Part shown: positions 1-11,702 of the stretch, in pieces | How the letters are laid out: every line of letters begins with the position of its first letter | Numbering within the stretch: position 1 is the first letter of the stretch | Assembly (NCBI RefSeq): GCF_000182565.1 | Contig: NW_015971537.1 | Span: 1 to 64,000 of the forward strand | Direction of reading: 5' to 3' | DNA from: Spizellomyces punctatus DAOM BR117 | Lineage: Eukaryota > Chytridiomycota > Chytridiomycetes > Spizellomycetales > Spizellomycetaceae | Length of the DNA: 64,000 nt | The notes under the pieces: generated by a model | Database searches by the model: none | Seen by the model: only the letters and a program-made list of their open reading frames with translations | What the model was told of the DNA's origin: nothing | Made by a program: the position numbers and the translations under genes

Positions 1-900
1 ATGCCATTTAATCCTAACGCAGTAATCACAAGTTTGTCAATCTTAACCCTAACTCTAACATCTCCGCCGCGCTAACAACAGCGTCACCCGTGCAGTGATC
101 GTGGATGTAAGTCTAAGCCTAATAAGCAGAGAGCAATCACAAGGTTGAAGAATGATTTGGTCATCGGTAGCTAGTGCATATTATAAATATCGGGAATTGT
201 TGCGTGCAAACGTTCGGTAGAGCTCAATCTGTGTCACAGGACATGGGCAATATGGTAGAGCGATGATTGAAGATTGGTTGACTTGGCCTGGCTGGCGGGC
301 AAACCGTAACTGCTGGTTCATTACCGCCTGTTCAAAATACCAAAAAGGGTCACAGAAATAACATGGCCAGACGGTGGCTTGGGCATTGCTTAATCTCAGG
401 AATGCCACTGGAAAAGGATCTTCACTGCTTTACAATGATCCAAAACAAAGAACCTTGTATCCAGTAGGTGTGTATAACAATCAAAATATAGCTGACTCTC
501 ACATAAAATCTCCCTACAGAAATCAACACGGAATGCTCTTTCGATAGTTCTAATATCGGCTGTATTGTGCGGGATGGTACAAACCAGATAATTGGCTCGC
601 TCCATGTAAGAACGTAGATGATATATCCGAGCCCCTGGTGTAATACTGCCTACCGTGCACGGAGAGAAAAGATACGCTTTCGATGATGACTGCACCTGTT
701 CCTGCACGACCAGAGCCCAGTGGACGGCCCAGCGAATGCAGATATCTAGATCCGAACTGCTGGCTTGCGGAGCTTCCAACATCACAAATGTTTTATTTAG
801 ACTATAAATGAGGCTGCCCAAACAGAAATAAGAGACAGCAGCAGGTGCGCCTTCTACTTTACAGATGCCCATATAGCTGATTCTGGTCGAGGATATTGCA
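1..900. other. Left edge, no supported gene
   Basis: No recognisable gene is seen here. The minus strand has an open frame of 177 codons (396-929), but it begins inside the P450 3' end in another frame and matches no family I know, so I do not call it. It could be a 3' UTR or an unrecognised exon. The left end of the gene cluster may lie outside the window. Confidence 0.4.
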
Positions 901-3102
901 TTATGCAGAGCGTGCGTACCTACGGTCATCTTTCAACGGCCGGACTCGAAAGGTGCACTCTGGCGTTTGGACGAAGAGGTCCTTTTTCTTTGTTACGGTT
1001 CCCACGATTTCAAACTCAAATCTTCGCAGAGCATGGAAAAGGAACATTTTGGCGATTTTATCGCCAAAGAACTGTCCGACACATTTGCGCGGACCTTAGC
1101 AAACAAAGAACAGTGTTATTTTGCGACATCGCTCTTGATATCCGAGGAGAATGCCAGATGCCGCTAGGATAACATACCAATGCCAAATCTCCAGAAGGCG
1201 TACCGATACTCTGTCGGTGAAATGCTTGCGAACCTTTCAGGACGGTATGAGTCGCCGTCAGGCTGCCAGATCGGGGCGGTGCGGTTGAGAGTATTAGCGT
1301 CGATAAGCACCGACGTCTTAGGAGGGATATTCAAACTTAGCTGATCAAGAAGCTTTCAGTTATTTGCGGAAGAAACGCACTGGAACTCACGTTTGCAGGA
1401 ATGCGGTATCCGCAAATGAGCTTCTCTTCTGCGGTAACCTCTGGAAGGGAGTAGACTTGGCCCGCACAGATTAGGTCGCAAGCTCATTCATTCGTGACGG
1501 TCTATAAGTGCTCACATAAAAGCGGTACTAATCTTGTGGCCTCCAAAACACAGAAGTGTAAGAATGTGTTCTGCTTCTCAATGTATTTTGCGGTTCGCTC
1601 TTTCTCGGTTGCACCATACTGTGGATTGTTGAGGGCCTCGAATAGTTCTTTACGAGCTTTTTCCTGTGCTTCAGGATTCTGCGCAAGGTGGATAAGGCCC
1701 CATGTTAAGGATGTCGAGGTAACATCGATATTTGTATATAGAATCTCGTCTGCGGTTTGAAGAAGCTTTTGCGGCGACGGCACCGACGTAAGAATAATGG
1801 CGTTGAATGCAACGGATGCGGACCTACCTCTAAGAGTTCCATATCACCGCTTTCAACTGATTTGTACATTTCGCTGATAGGACAAGGTTTATTTTGCTGC
1901 CCAAGGTACTGGTCAGCATATGCCCAATTGTTCCGAGTCCCACTCGATCTCACCTTCTGCGCGCGTGAAATGATATCTAGCACCACAGCTTTCCACAACT
2001 CTTGGTAGCGGTCCATCCGCTTGTTCGCCGCCGTAGGTAAGAACCTGTACCAATGGTAGGAAGGAATTTGGTGCAGGAAGGCAGTTTCTACAAGTTTTTC
2101 GTGGATTTCGTTCATCTTGTACATTTTTTCAAAGTCCTATGGACTGCATGTTAGACCATATGCACTTATAATAGAGATATTAAACATTTTCTATTACCTC
2201 TTCAGTCATGACAGGATCAAATAGAGCCCTGGCGACAACCTTGAATGGTGTTCGTTCCGCTACTTTCAGGCCGTCGATTTCAAACCAAATTGGCTCTTCG
2301 CTGGCGCTGCGTCTTGTGATCCCAGAGTGCTTCTCCAACTTGGCGAACCAGGTACCAAAATCATCGTCCATCCTTCCCAGCAAGTTCTTGACGACACCCA
2401 ACTGAAAGTGCGGATCGACGATGCGTCGCACGCGGAACCAGTCTGTGTTGTGCATCGTTCCTACAGCTTTTCCCAAGAGACGACCAAAGTAGTAACCCAA
2501 TCCCATTGCATGAGCTTTGCGGTGCACTCGACCGTCATTTTGATAATACCGTTTGACGGCATCCGGGGTTGTGAGAACGCTGGAGAGTTTTCGATTCGTG
2601 AGTTAGCGAGTGAATCCTCCCTTGGGAAATAGAGCGAAGCCTACAGTTCGGGAATAGTGTCGTTATAGACAATGTACACTGCGCCATACATCTCGGCATA
2701 GTCCCTTGTAATAGTCGATCTAACAAGACACAGATTCATGAGCGGATCTCTCACTGGATGCGCTAGCTCAAGAAACCAATCCGGTACTGATACTAACTGG
2801 TAGTCGAATCTAGTGAACCGAGTCTCTACCAAGGGTCCAGGACCAGGTATCTGCTTTCCCTCGTCATTGACGATTTTTGGCCTGAGCAAGAACTACCAGA
2901 AACCCAGGTATCAGCATGTTAAGCGAACCCGGTAGAAACGGTTGGTATTAAAGCATACTGTTGTGAGTTTTCGAACGTTGTTCAGCAGTTGAACGAGGCG
3001 ATATAGCTGCAGTCTGGTCGAGTACAAGAGCAAAATTGTGATCGCGGCCGCCAGTATTGGCGTGCTCATCATTGGAACTGACGATGGAATAGAGAAGCTC
3101 AT
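901..3102 (-). CDS. Cytochrome P450 monooxygenase
   Basis: A membrane-anchored P450 of about 576 residues that would hydroxylate or oxidise a pathway intermediate at the ER using a P450 reductase. I read eight exons: 3102-2959, 2892-2645, 2579-2198, 2136-1828, 1765-1516, 1455-1391, 1316-1178 and 1094-901; the total is divisible by three. Visible motifs are an N-terminal hydrophobic anchor (ILAAAITILLLY), the I-helix segment ADEILYTNIDVTS, the K-helix ExxR (EATR), the YRPERF segment, and the haem loop FGIGPRKCVG with the Cys ligand. A longer start at 3147 is possible. It is divergent from the multicopper oxidase, with which it shares a promoter carrying the cluster motif. The subfamily and substrate cannot be assigned by eye. 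Confidence 0.9.
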
Positions 3103-3229
3103 GTTGTAATTGACTCTGAGTCCTATGAGGCTGACCAAAGACGGCAACAGTGGCGGATAACAGTTGGAAGATGTCAGTCAAGCTCGGGTTTTAACTAACG
3201 GCCATTGAAGCTTCGCCTCTGCAGCCCAG

Positions 3230-3243
3230 GTGGACGAAGTGGA
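3230..3243 (-). promoter_or_regulatory. Cluster motif, P450/oxidase promoter
   Basis: Read on the minus strand this is TCCACTTCGTCCAC, two TCCRC pentamers separated by four bases. It lies 128 bp upstream of the P450 start and about 200 bp upstream of the oxidase start. A further lone TCCACCGCA lies at 3254-3262 (minus). The first 12 bases are identical to a site upstream of the MDR reductase. Confidence 0.6.
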
Positions 3244-3443
3244 TGAAACGAGTGCGGTGGACTTTCCCTTTGCATTTTCGAGTCGCGTTGCCGGACTCTA
3301 CTTAGGAAAGTCCTACCAGAAGCGACGAATGATACACAGCTGGATTTTGACTTGAGCAAACACTCCTTCAGACTACTCCTGCAATATAAATTTATCTGCA
3401 ATCCTCATATCCTTATCACCAGTAACCTCTTAAACCTCACGGC

Positions 3444-5699
3444 ATGATTTCATTGTGTAGTTACATCATTGTTTTCCTAGCGATCCATGTCTCATCCCTC
3501 ATTGCTATACCTCACGGCCGTATTCGCACCTTCCGTTGGAAAATTACGAATATCACAGACGCTCCTGATGGCATTCCTGTCTTTGCAATAGGCATCAATG
3601 GCAGGACAGGCGCCTCGACTGTAATTGGTGCGTGAATGTTCATGCGAGTTATGTTGAATGTTTTTTGAACCTGCTGGGATTGCTGGGGCGACTCAGACGT
3701 CAATCTTGGGGACCTCATCAAAGTGCATGTGACAAATGCACTGGACGTGCCAACAGCTTTGCACTGGCATGGCATCTTACAAGAAGGTAGGCCACCGATG
3801 GAAAGGCGTACATTTGACCCAAAATAAGGACTGATATCGCAAAGGTACGGTGGATATGGATGGGCCCGCTATGGTCACCCAATGTCCTATTCCGCCAGCT
3901 GGCACCTATACGTATACTTGGCGAGCAACTGAAGCAGGAACATTTTGGTGGCATGGCCATTACCGAGGACAATGTACGACCCCATTGTTGGTTGCTCGTT
4001 GAGTGAACAACCTGACACTTCTGTGCGCATTTTCAAGTATCCGACGGCCTTCGTGGTCCGATCATTGTGCGAGGAGCTGAGACTTTTAGTACGTCCAATG
4101 AACTTGCACTGGAAACGTTGCGAGTTCCCAAAACTGACCTGCTGGCTGCCGCAACCCCAAGATTACGATGAGGAGTATATTGTTTTCTTGGAAGACCATT
4201 TCTATAGGACATCCGAAGAAGAAATAGCCGACTACCTCGTAAGTGAACGCAAACTGCGAGAATGCACGTCCGTTCACCATCAAAAATTCACCAGATCCCA
4301 CGAGCCGTTGTGCCTCTTCCTGAGTCTGGTCTCTTGAACCGTAAAGGCTTTCCCCACGGCGGGTTGGATGGCGTCGGTGACCCCTCTAATCTTACTGACT
4401 TCATATTTCAACGGAAGAAGCGTTACCTCCTACGTATCATCAATGCCGCTGCCGTCGTACCTTTTGAGTTCTCCATCGACAAACACAGAATGACAGTTGT
4501 GCAAGCAGATGCCACCGATGTGACGAATATGACTGTGGACAGTATTTATATTGATATTGCACAACGATATTCCGTCATTGTGCATGCCGATCAACTTGTA
4601 GATCGATACTGGATGCGAGCTGTGAGTATTCAAATGCTTCCGCTCTCTCCTAGTCATCCCGGCTAACGATTTTGTAAATTGACCATCCGCCATTTTAATG
4701 AAAAGAAAATGCGTGAGTGAACATGTTAATCGAATTACTCGCGGAAATATGGAGTGCTGATGTCGAGTTTACAGCGGTGTCAAAGCAGAAGCGTTCAATA
4801 GAAGTTCTTGCGACTATCACCTACGATGGAGCGGATGGACGTCAGCGTCCAAGTACAAGTGCTAAGGAGAATCCAGTCACTCTACCGGAAAACGGTCTGG
4901 CGCTGAGCCCAATGGTTCCCCTGATGGCCCCACCCAAAGCCGATAAGACGTACGTCTTTGCGTGGGACTTTCATGCAGATGAAAGTGGGCGAGATGATAG
5001 CGAAGTCACTCGCGGATGGATCAGCGTGAACATAACTAGGCCACTGACTCGGAGTGACGGGCTGAGTTACGTGACGCCAAAACGACCAACTTTGTTCGAC
5101 GTGGTGGACGGAAAGGACCCGGACACCCTGCCCAAAGAAAGCGTTGTTTTCACAGCAGAGCCTCAAGAAGTGGTTGATATTGTGTTTATGAATAGAGAGT
5201 TTCGTATGTACCAATTTCCGAGGTTATTCTTTAGTCAAATGCTCGGGCCTGTATTAACGAGGATATCCATTGATATTTCGGGGTAGCACCTCATCCATTT
5301 CACCTCCACGGCCACACGGTATGGGTCCTCGGCTACGGCACGGCCAAGTCCTATGCGGAAATTCCCTTTGAGAACTTCAATTTGACAAATCCTCTGCGCC
5401 GCGACACCTTTAGCGTCCCATCTGGAACTTGGGATGGGCTCACTTTCGGGTGGACAGTGGTTCGCTTTGTTGCCAATAATCCCGGTGTGTGGTTCCTCCA
5501 CTGTCACTTAGAGTTCCACATCATAGCAGGGCTTGCAATGACTCTGGTTGAAGACGTGGCCGCTCTGAGAAGAATGGGAATATCGCCACAAAGCAGGCAA
5601 CTATGCAGAAGCTTTGAGGAATGGAGAGAAAAGAATGAACTTGGTGAGAAACTGGTTGACGCTACGGAAGAGGGAGATATGTTGGTCATGCAGCCATGA
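3444..5699 (+). CDS. Secreted multicopper oxidase (laccase-like)
   Basis: An extracellular copper oxidase that would oxidise phenolic or similar substrates with O2. The protein starts with a signal peptide (MISLCSYIIVFLAIHVSSLI). The copper-ligand motifs are all present: LHWHG in exon 2, WWHGH in exon 3, HPFHLHGH and HCHLEFHIIAGL in the last exon (from about 5287); the T1 axial position reads Leu. Early exons are 3444-3627, 3697-3786 and from 3845, then short exons to about 4620. The junction between 4621 and about 4780 is ambiguous: the frames on both sides are clearly MCO, but I see no ideal acceptor, and a weak one giving RYWMRA-FTAVSK is possible. Cluster context suggests late oxidation or coupling of the product outside the cell. 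A ferroxidase or ascorbate-oxidase-like role is less likely but not excluded. Confidence 0.88.
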
Positions 5700-5860
5700 A
5701 TTAACGGAAGACGATGAAAGCCATATAACTTTGGGTTTAGAGTTGGGTGCATAAGCCTGTTCCACTACGTGGAGGAAGCACAGTGTTAATACTTGATGCA
5801 CCATACATTGGTAACACTTTCAGCCTATTTGGTTCGAAGCTGTAATATATTTTACAACTA

Positions 5861-7383
5861 TCATCCAAGTATCTTGGTGAATTTTACGAGTTCCGCATCC
5901 ATCACAAGTCTTTTCATTGGGAGGGCTGTTAGTCCGACCATCACTTCGATGCCTTGACGTCCGGGGGCAGCGGGAATAATTACAATTACTCCGTCGCCGA
6001 CTGTGGAACCAGGAGATACAAGAAAGGGACAATTTCCAGTACCGAAATGAAGCTTTTCTGCTTCATAAAATGGATACTTGCTCCACTGAGTAACCGCGAC
6101 GTCGTCACCAAAAACCTCTGTGTGGCTGGTACGAAGAAGCGGAAGCTCGGTTGCCGGGTCCAAGGAAAGGAGATAATCGACACTGGAACGAATTCGCTCA
6201 GGAGAATGTGCCCGAATCGCTTGGCGCAACATGAGCGCCGTGGTACCCAGCGGCTGAGTGAGAAGGTTGTCCACAGTATGCGATACACATAGGCCACTTC
6301 CAACATAATGAGCAATAACAGTTTGCCTGTAAGCACAAGAGGACTGCACCCTAGGTTTGAGAGAGGCACTTACGTTATAAAATTTCCAAAGTAGCCTTTG
6401 CTCTCGGGGGCCAGTGCCTTGATCCTCTCCCGCCCATTCACCGCCAAACCTAGTTTGGTTATACCATTTTGCTCAAGCTCGCGGGCCCTGCTAACCGCCC
6501 TCCAGAAAAGTGCTGCAACAGCATCGTTGGTAGACACCCAAGAGCCATCGTTGAGACCAAGATGGGCGTACTCTTTTAGATTTGCGAGAGCTTCGCTATC
6601 AAGGATAAACTGCTTGCCGTAAATGGGCTCTGGCTTGCGAGTCATTCCCGTATCCTCTTCTCCAGTACTCAACCGGTATTCATGGTTCACATAAGAGGGT
6701 GCAGGCTGGATGATTTCAACGAGATTGGCAAGGTCACGGACAAGGTGCTTCTGCTGAATGCATATCAAATCTTCCTGGACTTCCACTGACGTTTTACCGT
6801 GCAGCTCACTCCACCGATATATGAAATCGAGGAATGCCGGTAAGTCGGCAACATAATGGTGACGGCGGAATCCCACAGCTACTTTGCTTCCTGGGAACTA
6901 CGGAAACCAAGTGGTTACCTATGACCCACGAGAATGGATGTGAACATAACTCAGCTGGCTTACCAATGTTATTTGAACGGCCAAAACTGTCTCTCCAGAT
7001 TTAGGGAACGGTCCTCGAGGAAACAGGTTGGGAGGGATGGTTTCTGGTGCAAACTGACCTTCCACCATTGGCTGAAAATCCTCTTCAGAACCCTGTGCAT
7101 ATACGAGCGTTGCTCCTTTGTTGTTGAAAATGAGACGAGGTACAGCATCTTTTTCTTCAACAAGCTCAGCGGCCAGAGCAGGATATTCGCTTAGAGCGCG
7201 TTCCAAAGAGGACGAAATAGCGCCGTGGTCTGAGAAGCGTCCACTCGGGTCATCAAATAAAAGTAAGAGAGCTGCGTAGACTTTTGGAACGACCAAGTCC
7301 AGAGGAGTTAAATTGACTGACAAGCCCGGAGGCTTTATTTCAACGGATGGCCGAATGGTGGCCTCGGATATGATGCTGATCAT
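5861..7383 (-). CDS. HXXXD-type acyltransferase
   Basis: A 469-residue acyl-CoA-dependent O/N-acyltransferase of the PF02458 (BAHD / trichothecene acetyltransferase-like) family, expected in the cytosol. Three exons (7383-6964, 6897-6374, 6326-5861) keep phase and total 1410 nt. The catalytic HXXXD is seen as HHYVAD early in exon 2. The second family motif, usually DFGWG, reads LHFGTG, so the structural Asp is replaced. The N-terminal NLTPLDLVVPKVYAALLLLF is typical of the family. It is divergent from the MFS exporter with a shared motif-bearing promoter. It probably acylates a hydroxyl of the cluster product; the donor is unknown. Confidence 0.85.
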
Positions 7384-7537
7384 GCTTGTAGTGGTTCAGA
7401 GTTACTGCTCGGCCAAGAATCCCAAAATGCGGGATTGGAATACTAATATGTTTGCTTCAAGCATAAATAGTTCGTTTAAAACCCTGAAGACTTATGTCCT
7501 CTGATTGGAGCAAGCTTGGTACAGCGGACCGGATCGG

Positions 7538-7560
7538 TCCACCGCATCCACTCCATCCAA
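7538..7560 (+). promoter_or_regulatory. Cluster motif, acyltransferase/MFS promoter
   Basis: Three pentamers in register with a nine-base period: TCCAC at 7538, TCCAC at 7547 and TCCAA at 7556. It lies between the divergent acyltransferase (start 7383) and MFS exporter (start 7670). The spacer reads CGCA here rather than NNCG. An imperfect inverted repeat GGACC-N5-GGTCC (7526-7540) overlaps it. Confidence 0.5.
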
Positions 7561-7669
7561 AGAGTTTTACGCCTCGGCGACCTAGGGCGCAATGCTCACG
7601 AATATATATGTCAGTATTGTGAATTACAAATTCGTTTCGCTGTTCAGAAATCCTCAATCCCTCGCAAAC

Positions 7670-9466
7670 ATGACCATCTTATCGCAGCAAGGCTGGTCAG
7701 AATCGCAGCTCGCTTCGGTTTCGCTGGCTATACGTAAGTGTGATCCCCATTCCTGCGTAGCAGCTGTGCCCTGACATTTTTTTGATATGCTGTGTACTTC
7801 ACCAGTTTCTGTCACCCAGTTTTTGGACTTCCTGAACTTATCCGCCCTCAACATCGCAATCCCTACGATCGCTGAAGAACTCAAGATTCCAGCCGGGCTC
7901 GAAGGATGGATCCTCATCTCATACTCTTTGGCGCTATCCGCCTTCATGCTGCCATTCGGAAAGCTGGGAGACGCTTGGGGCCACAGGAACATATTTATTT
8001 GCGGCTTGCTGATCATGACAATAGCGAATATCTTTAGTGCAATGGCACCGACCTTGCCAGTACTGGCCACATTTAGAGGGTTGCAGGGTTTGGGTGCCGC
8101 AGCAACAGTAAGTATCCTGCGCAGCCAGTAGTTATGCTACGCAGCTTAATAGTTTGTCTTGCTGAAGATGCCGAACGCTTCCGCTATTATCGCCCGGATA
8201 TTTCCAGCAGGCGCTCCGCGTAACGCAGCATTTGCAAAGTAAGGAACGATCTTTAACTTTGAAAATATGATCTAACATGTTAGCAACATATGCTAGACTG
8301 GGCGCTGCAAGTGCCATTGGCAGCGCCGCCGGGCTCATCGTTGGAGGTCTTTTTAGCGGGATAATTGGCTGGCGTTACGTCTTCTATGTATTAGCACCGA
8401 TTTGCCTCTTGGTGATGGTCCTGTCACTCCTGTTCCTGCCCGCCGCACAGGATGACGAGACAGTGGACAAAGGTTTGAAGGACTTTGACATTAGCGGGAC
8501 ATTGACCTGGTTGGTGGGCATGTCTCTCATCGTATATGGTGAATATTCCTACATGACTTTCTCTACACTTGCGTGATTGAGGCTAATAGTTTACGTCGTG
8601 CAGTGCTCTCGACTACCAAGGGGGCAGCTTGGAAAGAAGTTCAAACGATGGTACTTTTAGGCATCGGCGTCGCTAGTTTCAGCTCCTTCTTCTTCGTTGA
8701 ACGCAAAGCAGCCCGTCCACTCATTCCACCATACTTGTGGCAAAATCATGTTATTGTGGTGAACTCGATTCTCATCGCCATGGTACGCGGCGGAGCGTCC
8801 ATGTTTGTCTACCTCATGTCCCTCAAACTTCAGAGAATCCTGTTGCTTTCTCCTTGGGAAACGGCATTGCAAAGTTTACCAATGGCAATTGTCGGATTCT
8901 TCTACTCTTTCTTTGTCGGCACCATCGTGAAAAGGCTTGGATTCAGTGTACCTGTCATCCTCGGCTTCGGTATGGCGGCTTTCGGATCCGCCTACTTTTC
9001 GTTTTCCTTGCACGGTCCAGATGAAAATGGTAATAATGCCTCATCGTTTTGGACGTCTACCTTTCCGTCTAGTGTGGTCTTTGTCCTTGGAACTCCGATG
9101 GTGTTCATTTCAGCGCAGCTCGCGATGCTCCACGTCGTGGAACCTCGTCAATATGCGGTGGTTGGAGCACTGTTCAACACTGCCGGTCAGATCGGCGGAC
9201 CTGTGGCACTTGCACTTCTCACGGCAATTATGAATGCAGTACTGGTCAATAAGGAACGAAGTGGCTGGTCCGAGAAAGAACGGCTGCTGGCCAGTTATGA
9301 TGCGGGGAATTGGACAATTGTAGGATGGGAGTTGGTGGGGTTGGTCATCGCGGGACTGTTTTGGTTGCGCCAAAAATTCATTGAGGAAAAGCGGCATCTC
9401 TCTGTAGACGTGGAAAGTGACGAAGGGGAGAGGCAGCGACTCCTAGGAGATACCTCCAACCCATGA
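7670..9466 (+). CDS. MFS drug/metabolite exporter (DHA type)
   Basis: A 513-residue multi-pass plasma-membrane transporter, probably a proton-coupled exporter. Exons are 7670-7733, 7806-8107, 8168-8238, 8297-8538 and 8604-9466, summing to 1542 nt. Family signs are the TM1 segment FLDFLNLSALNIAIPTIAEEL, the loop GKLGDAWGHRN (motif A region), GAASAIGSAAGLIVGGLF (motif C region) and many hydrophobic helices consistent with a 14-helix DHA2 layout. The charged C-terminus (residues after RQKFIEEKRH) is cytosolic. Being divergent from the acyltransferase in a biosynthetic cluster, it is a good candidate for product efflux or self-protection. Confidence 0.9.
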
Positions 9467-9679
9467 CTCTATGATTTTGTTCGTATATCAGATTCATTGA
9501 GAACATCATGAAGAATGCAATGCTTCACTGTTCAGTCAAAGATAATTCTATGACCATCAAACCCTTCTCATCTGTGAGTTTCGGCAAACCGCATGAAAAC
9601 TGCGGAGTGATGACTTTCGACTTTTGCAGTCACATATAGGGCAAGTACTACGCAAACAACTTGAAAAATGTGTAAACTC

Positions 9680-9719
9680 TCCGCAGCATCCGCCGTCCAC
9701 TTCGTCCGCATGGATCCAC
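9680..9719 (+). promoter_or_regulatory. Cluster motif array, MDR promoter
   Basis: Five pentamers within 40 bp: TCCGC at 9680 and 9689 (four-base spacer), TCCAC at 9696, TCCGC at 9705 (four-base spacer, TTCG) and TCCAC at 9715. This is the densest set in the cluster and lies 75 bp before the first ATG of the reductase gene. Confidence 0.6.
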
Positions 9720-9794
9720 TATATACCGACGCCATCAAGATTGCCGGAACAAATCGCCTACATGGCTCATTAAACAACTGGAGAAGGTAGAAAC

Positions 9795-11161
9795 ATGTCC
9801 TTTATCTGTACGCGAGTCCAGCAATTTTCCCCGTCAAAAGCCGGATTGACTTTAAAGGCCCGTCTTTACGCACCGCGATTACTTGGTCATCAGACTTGTC
9901 TTATAGCCCAGCGGAACAGTATTACCTCTATATTGACGTTAAGGATGACAGTCTCTACAATGCGAGCGTATCGATATGACAACACTGGGGGCCTTGACCA
10001 ACTTCGATTACGAGAGGTCCCCAAGCCAGTTCTGGAACCTGGAGAAGCTTTAGTGAAAGTAAAAGCCAGCGGAGTCAATCTGGTACGATCTGCGGTGACC
10101 TTGCAGAAACCAACTGTCATTGACGTTTACTTTGTGCAGTCCGACGTGGTTGGAATTTGCGGTTGGCTTCCATTCGTCACGACGCCCAGAGTACCAGGTC
10201 GAGACTACGCCGGAATAGTGGAGGCGGTACGAGATCAGCATGACGACCACTGGATTGGCAGCGAGGTGTGGGGGACCGGGGGTAATGTAGGTTTTACCGT
10301 TGACGGATCATGGGCAGAGTAAGTGGGTTATGAAAGGAAAAACGCTATAACATCCTCGGTAATCTCTTTGGTCCCTCAACCCTCTGAAGGTATATCAAGG
10401 TACCTGTGAAGGCTTTGAGTAAAAAGCCGACCAACCTCTCATTTGCTGCAGGGGCAACGGTCGGTTTGCCTTGGCTATGCGCCGATCAGGCAGTGAACAC
10501 CCTGGCGAGTGTTCGTAAGGACGATGCCGTACTCATCATTGGCGCCCGCGGTGCAATTGGGTCCGCCGCTGTCCAACTATGTCGATCTATCGGCGTACAA
10601 GAGCTATACGGCACATTTTCCAGCAAGCCATCGGAATCCCCTGGCTTGAAGGCTATCGATCTGAGTGCTGCAGATGGGTCCAACATCGGTGCATATGCCG
10701 ATCTTTTAAAACGAACGGTAAAAAAAGTCAACGTTGTCATCGATGCATACGGGTCAGACTTCGACGCCCATCTACTCAACGCCTCCCTCGACGTCCTGAC
10801 GCCAGGTGGACGAGTGGTTGTGATGGCCGTGCACAGCAAGGTCAGTTTTTCCACGTTTCCAAATCTCAATGCTAGTCTTATTCTCTGAGTACAGTCAGGA
10901 GTATCGTGTCTCAATCTCCGCAAGTTTTATGCCAAGAGCCTCGTTTTATATGGATTAAGTTCGGGACAAGTGACTCAGGAAATGGGAGCACGGTTGCTCG
11001 ATAGACTTGCGCCTGGATTTGAGACTGGAATTTTCAGCAACGAGAGTAAGCCTATGGCTCTGGTAAGGTTTTCCGATGAACAAAAGGTACACGATGGTCT
11101 CAAGGCCGTGTATGAAAAGACGGGAAAGGAAAAATACGTAGTGACATTCGATAGTGAGTAG
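9795..11161 (+). CDS. MDR-family NAD(P)H reductase (quinone oxidoreductase-like)
   Basis: A zinc-independent medium-chain dehydrogenase/reductase. Exons 9795-10318, 10390-10840 and 10895-11161 give 413 residues, or 363 if translation starts at the second ATG (9945, MTVSTMRAYRYD). The N-terminal extension is rich in Arg/Ser and could be a mitochondrial presequence, but the shorter form aligns better with the family start. The fold signs are GLDQLRLREVPKPVLEPGE, VPGRDYAGIV and the nucleotide loop LIIGARGAIGSAAVQLC. The nearest type appears to be RTN4IP1/quinone-reductase. Terrequinone and atromentin clusters pair an MDR reductase (TdiC) with an A-T-TE synthetase, so reduction of a quinone core is a plausible role. 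Confidence 0.85.
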
Positions 11162-11702
11162 TACCAGATGGAGGGGAAAGGCTTGTGTTATACTCATCAA
11201 CAACCATCTCATGGACGTGGTTAATGGTCGAGAGCAAAAGATCATTCGTATGAATGCTGAACTAGTTTTTTTACCACTAAAATACTGCCCATTCACATAA
11301 GTGGGTCCTGAGAGGTTGATTTGGGGTTGAGAGCTACCAGACTCCTTTGGGTCGCTCCAGTCGACAGCAGGATACTTTTGGTACGGTTATCATGAGAAAA
11401 GTTCACACAGTTGTAATCCTCAATTTGGTTGCCAAGAATCAGTCGTCTCGCCTGGGGCAAGCAAGTCGCAGCATCCAACCGTGTGACTGGAGGTATTAGC
11501 GTAAGGCTAAGTGATAACCCGCTTTCCCATTAAGCTCAGGAAGTCGGATGATCCACCACCACCACCACGTAGTCGTACATGACGCTGCTCAACAAGCTGA
11601 GGTGTTTGCCATTTGCATGCAACTACAAATCTATGTGTCCATCATCGCCAAGCGTATATTTAAAGCAGGTCCATTTTTTTGGCCCTATACCAATAATATC
11701 AT
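11162..11702. other. Intergenic between convergent genes
   Basis: The stretch separates the 3' ends of the reductase and the methyltransferase. I see no gene-like frame and no cluster motif; it should hold both terminators. Confidence 0.5.

Noticed and set aside
42-60. Short telomere-like stretch (CCCTAACTCTAAC) near the left end
   Set aside because: Only about two imperfect units; a real chromosome end would show long perfect arrays.
396-929. 177-codon minus-strand open frame
   Set aside because: Overlaps the P450 3' end in another frame and has no family resemblance; kept as uncalled.
4621-4780. Apparent break in the multicopper oxidase
   Set aside because: Frames on both sides are intact and a weak acceptor can join them; an unresolved intron is likelier than a pseudogene.
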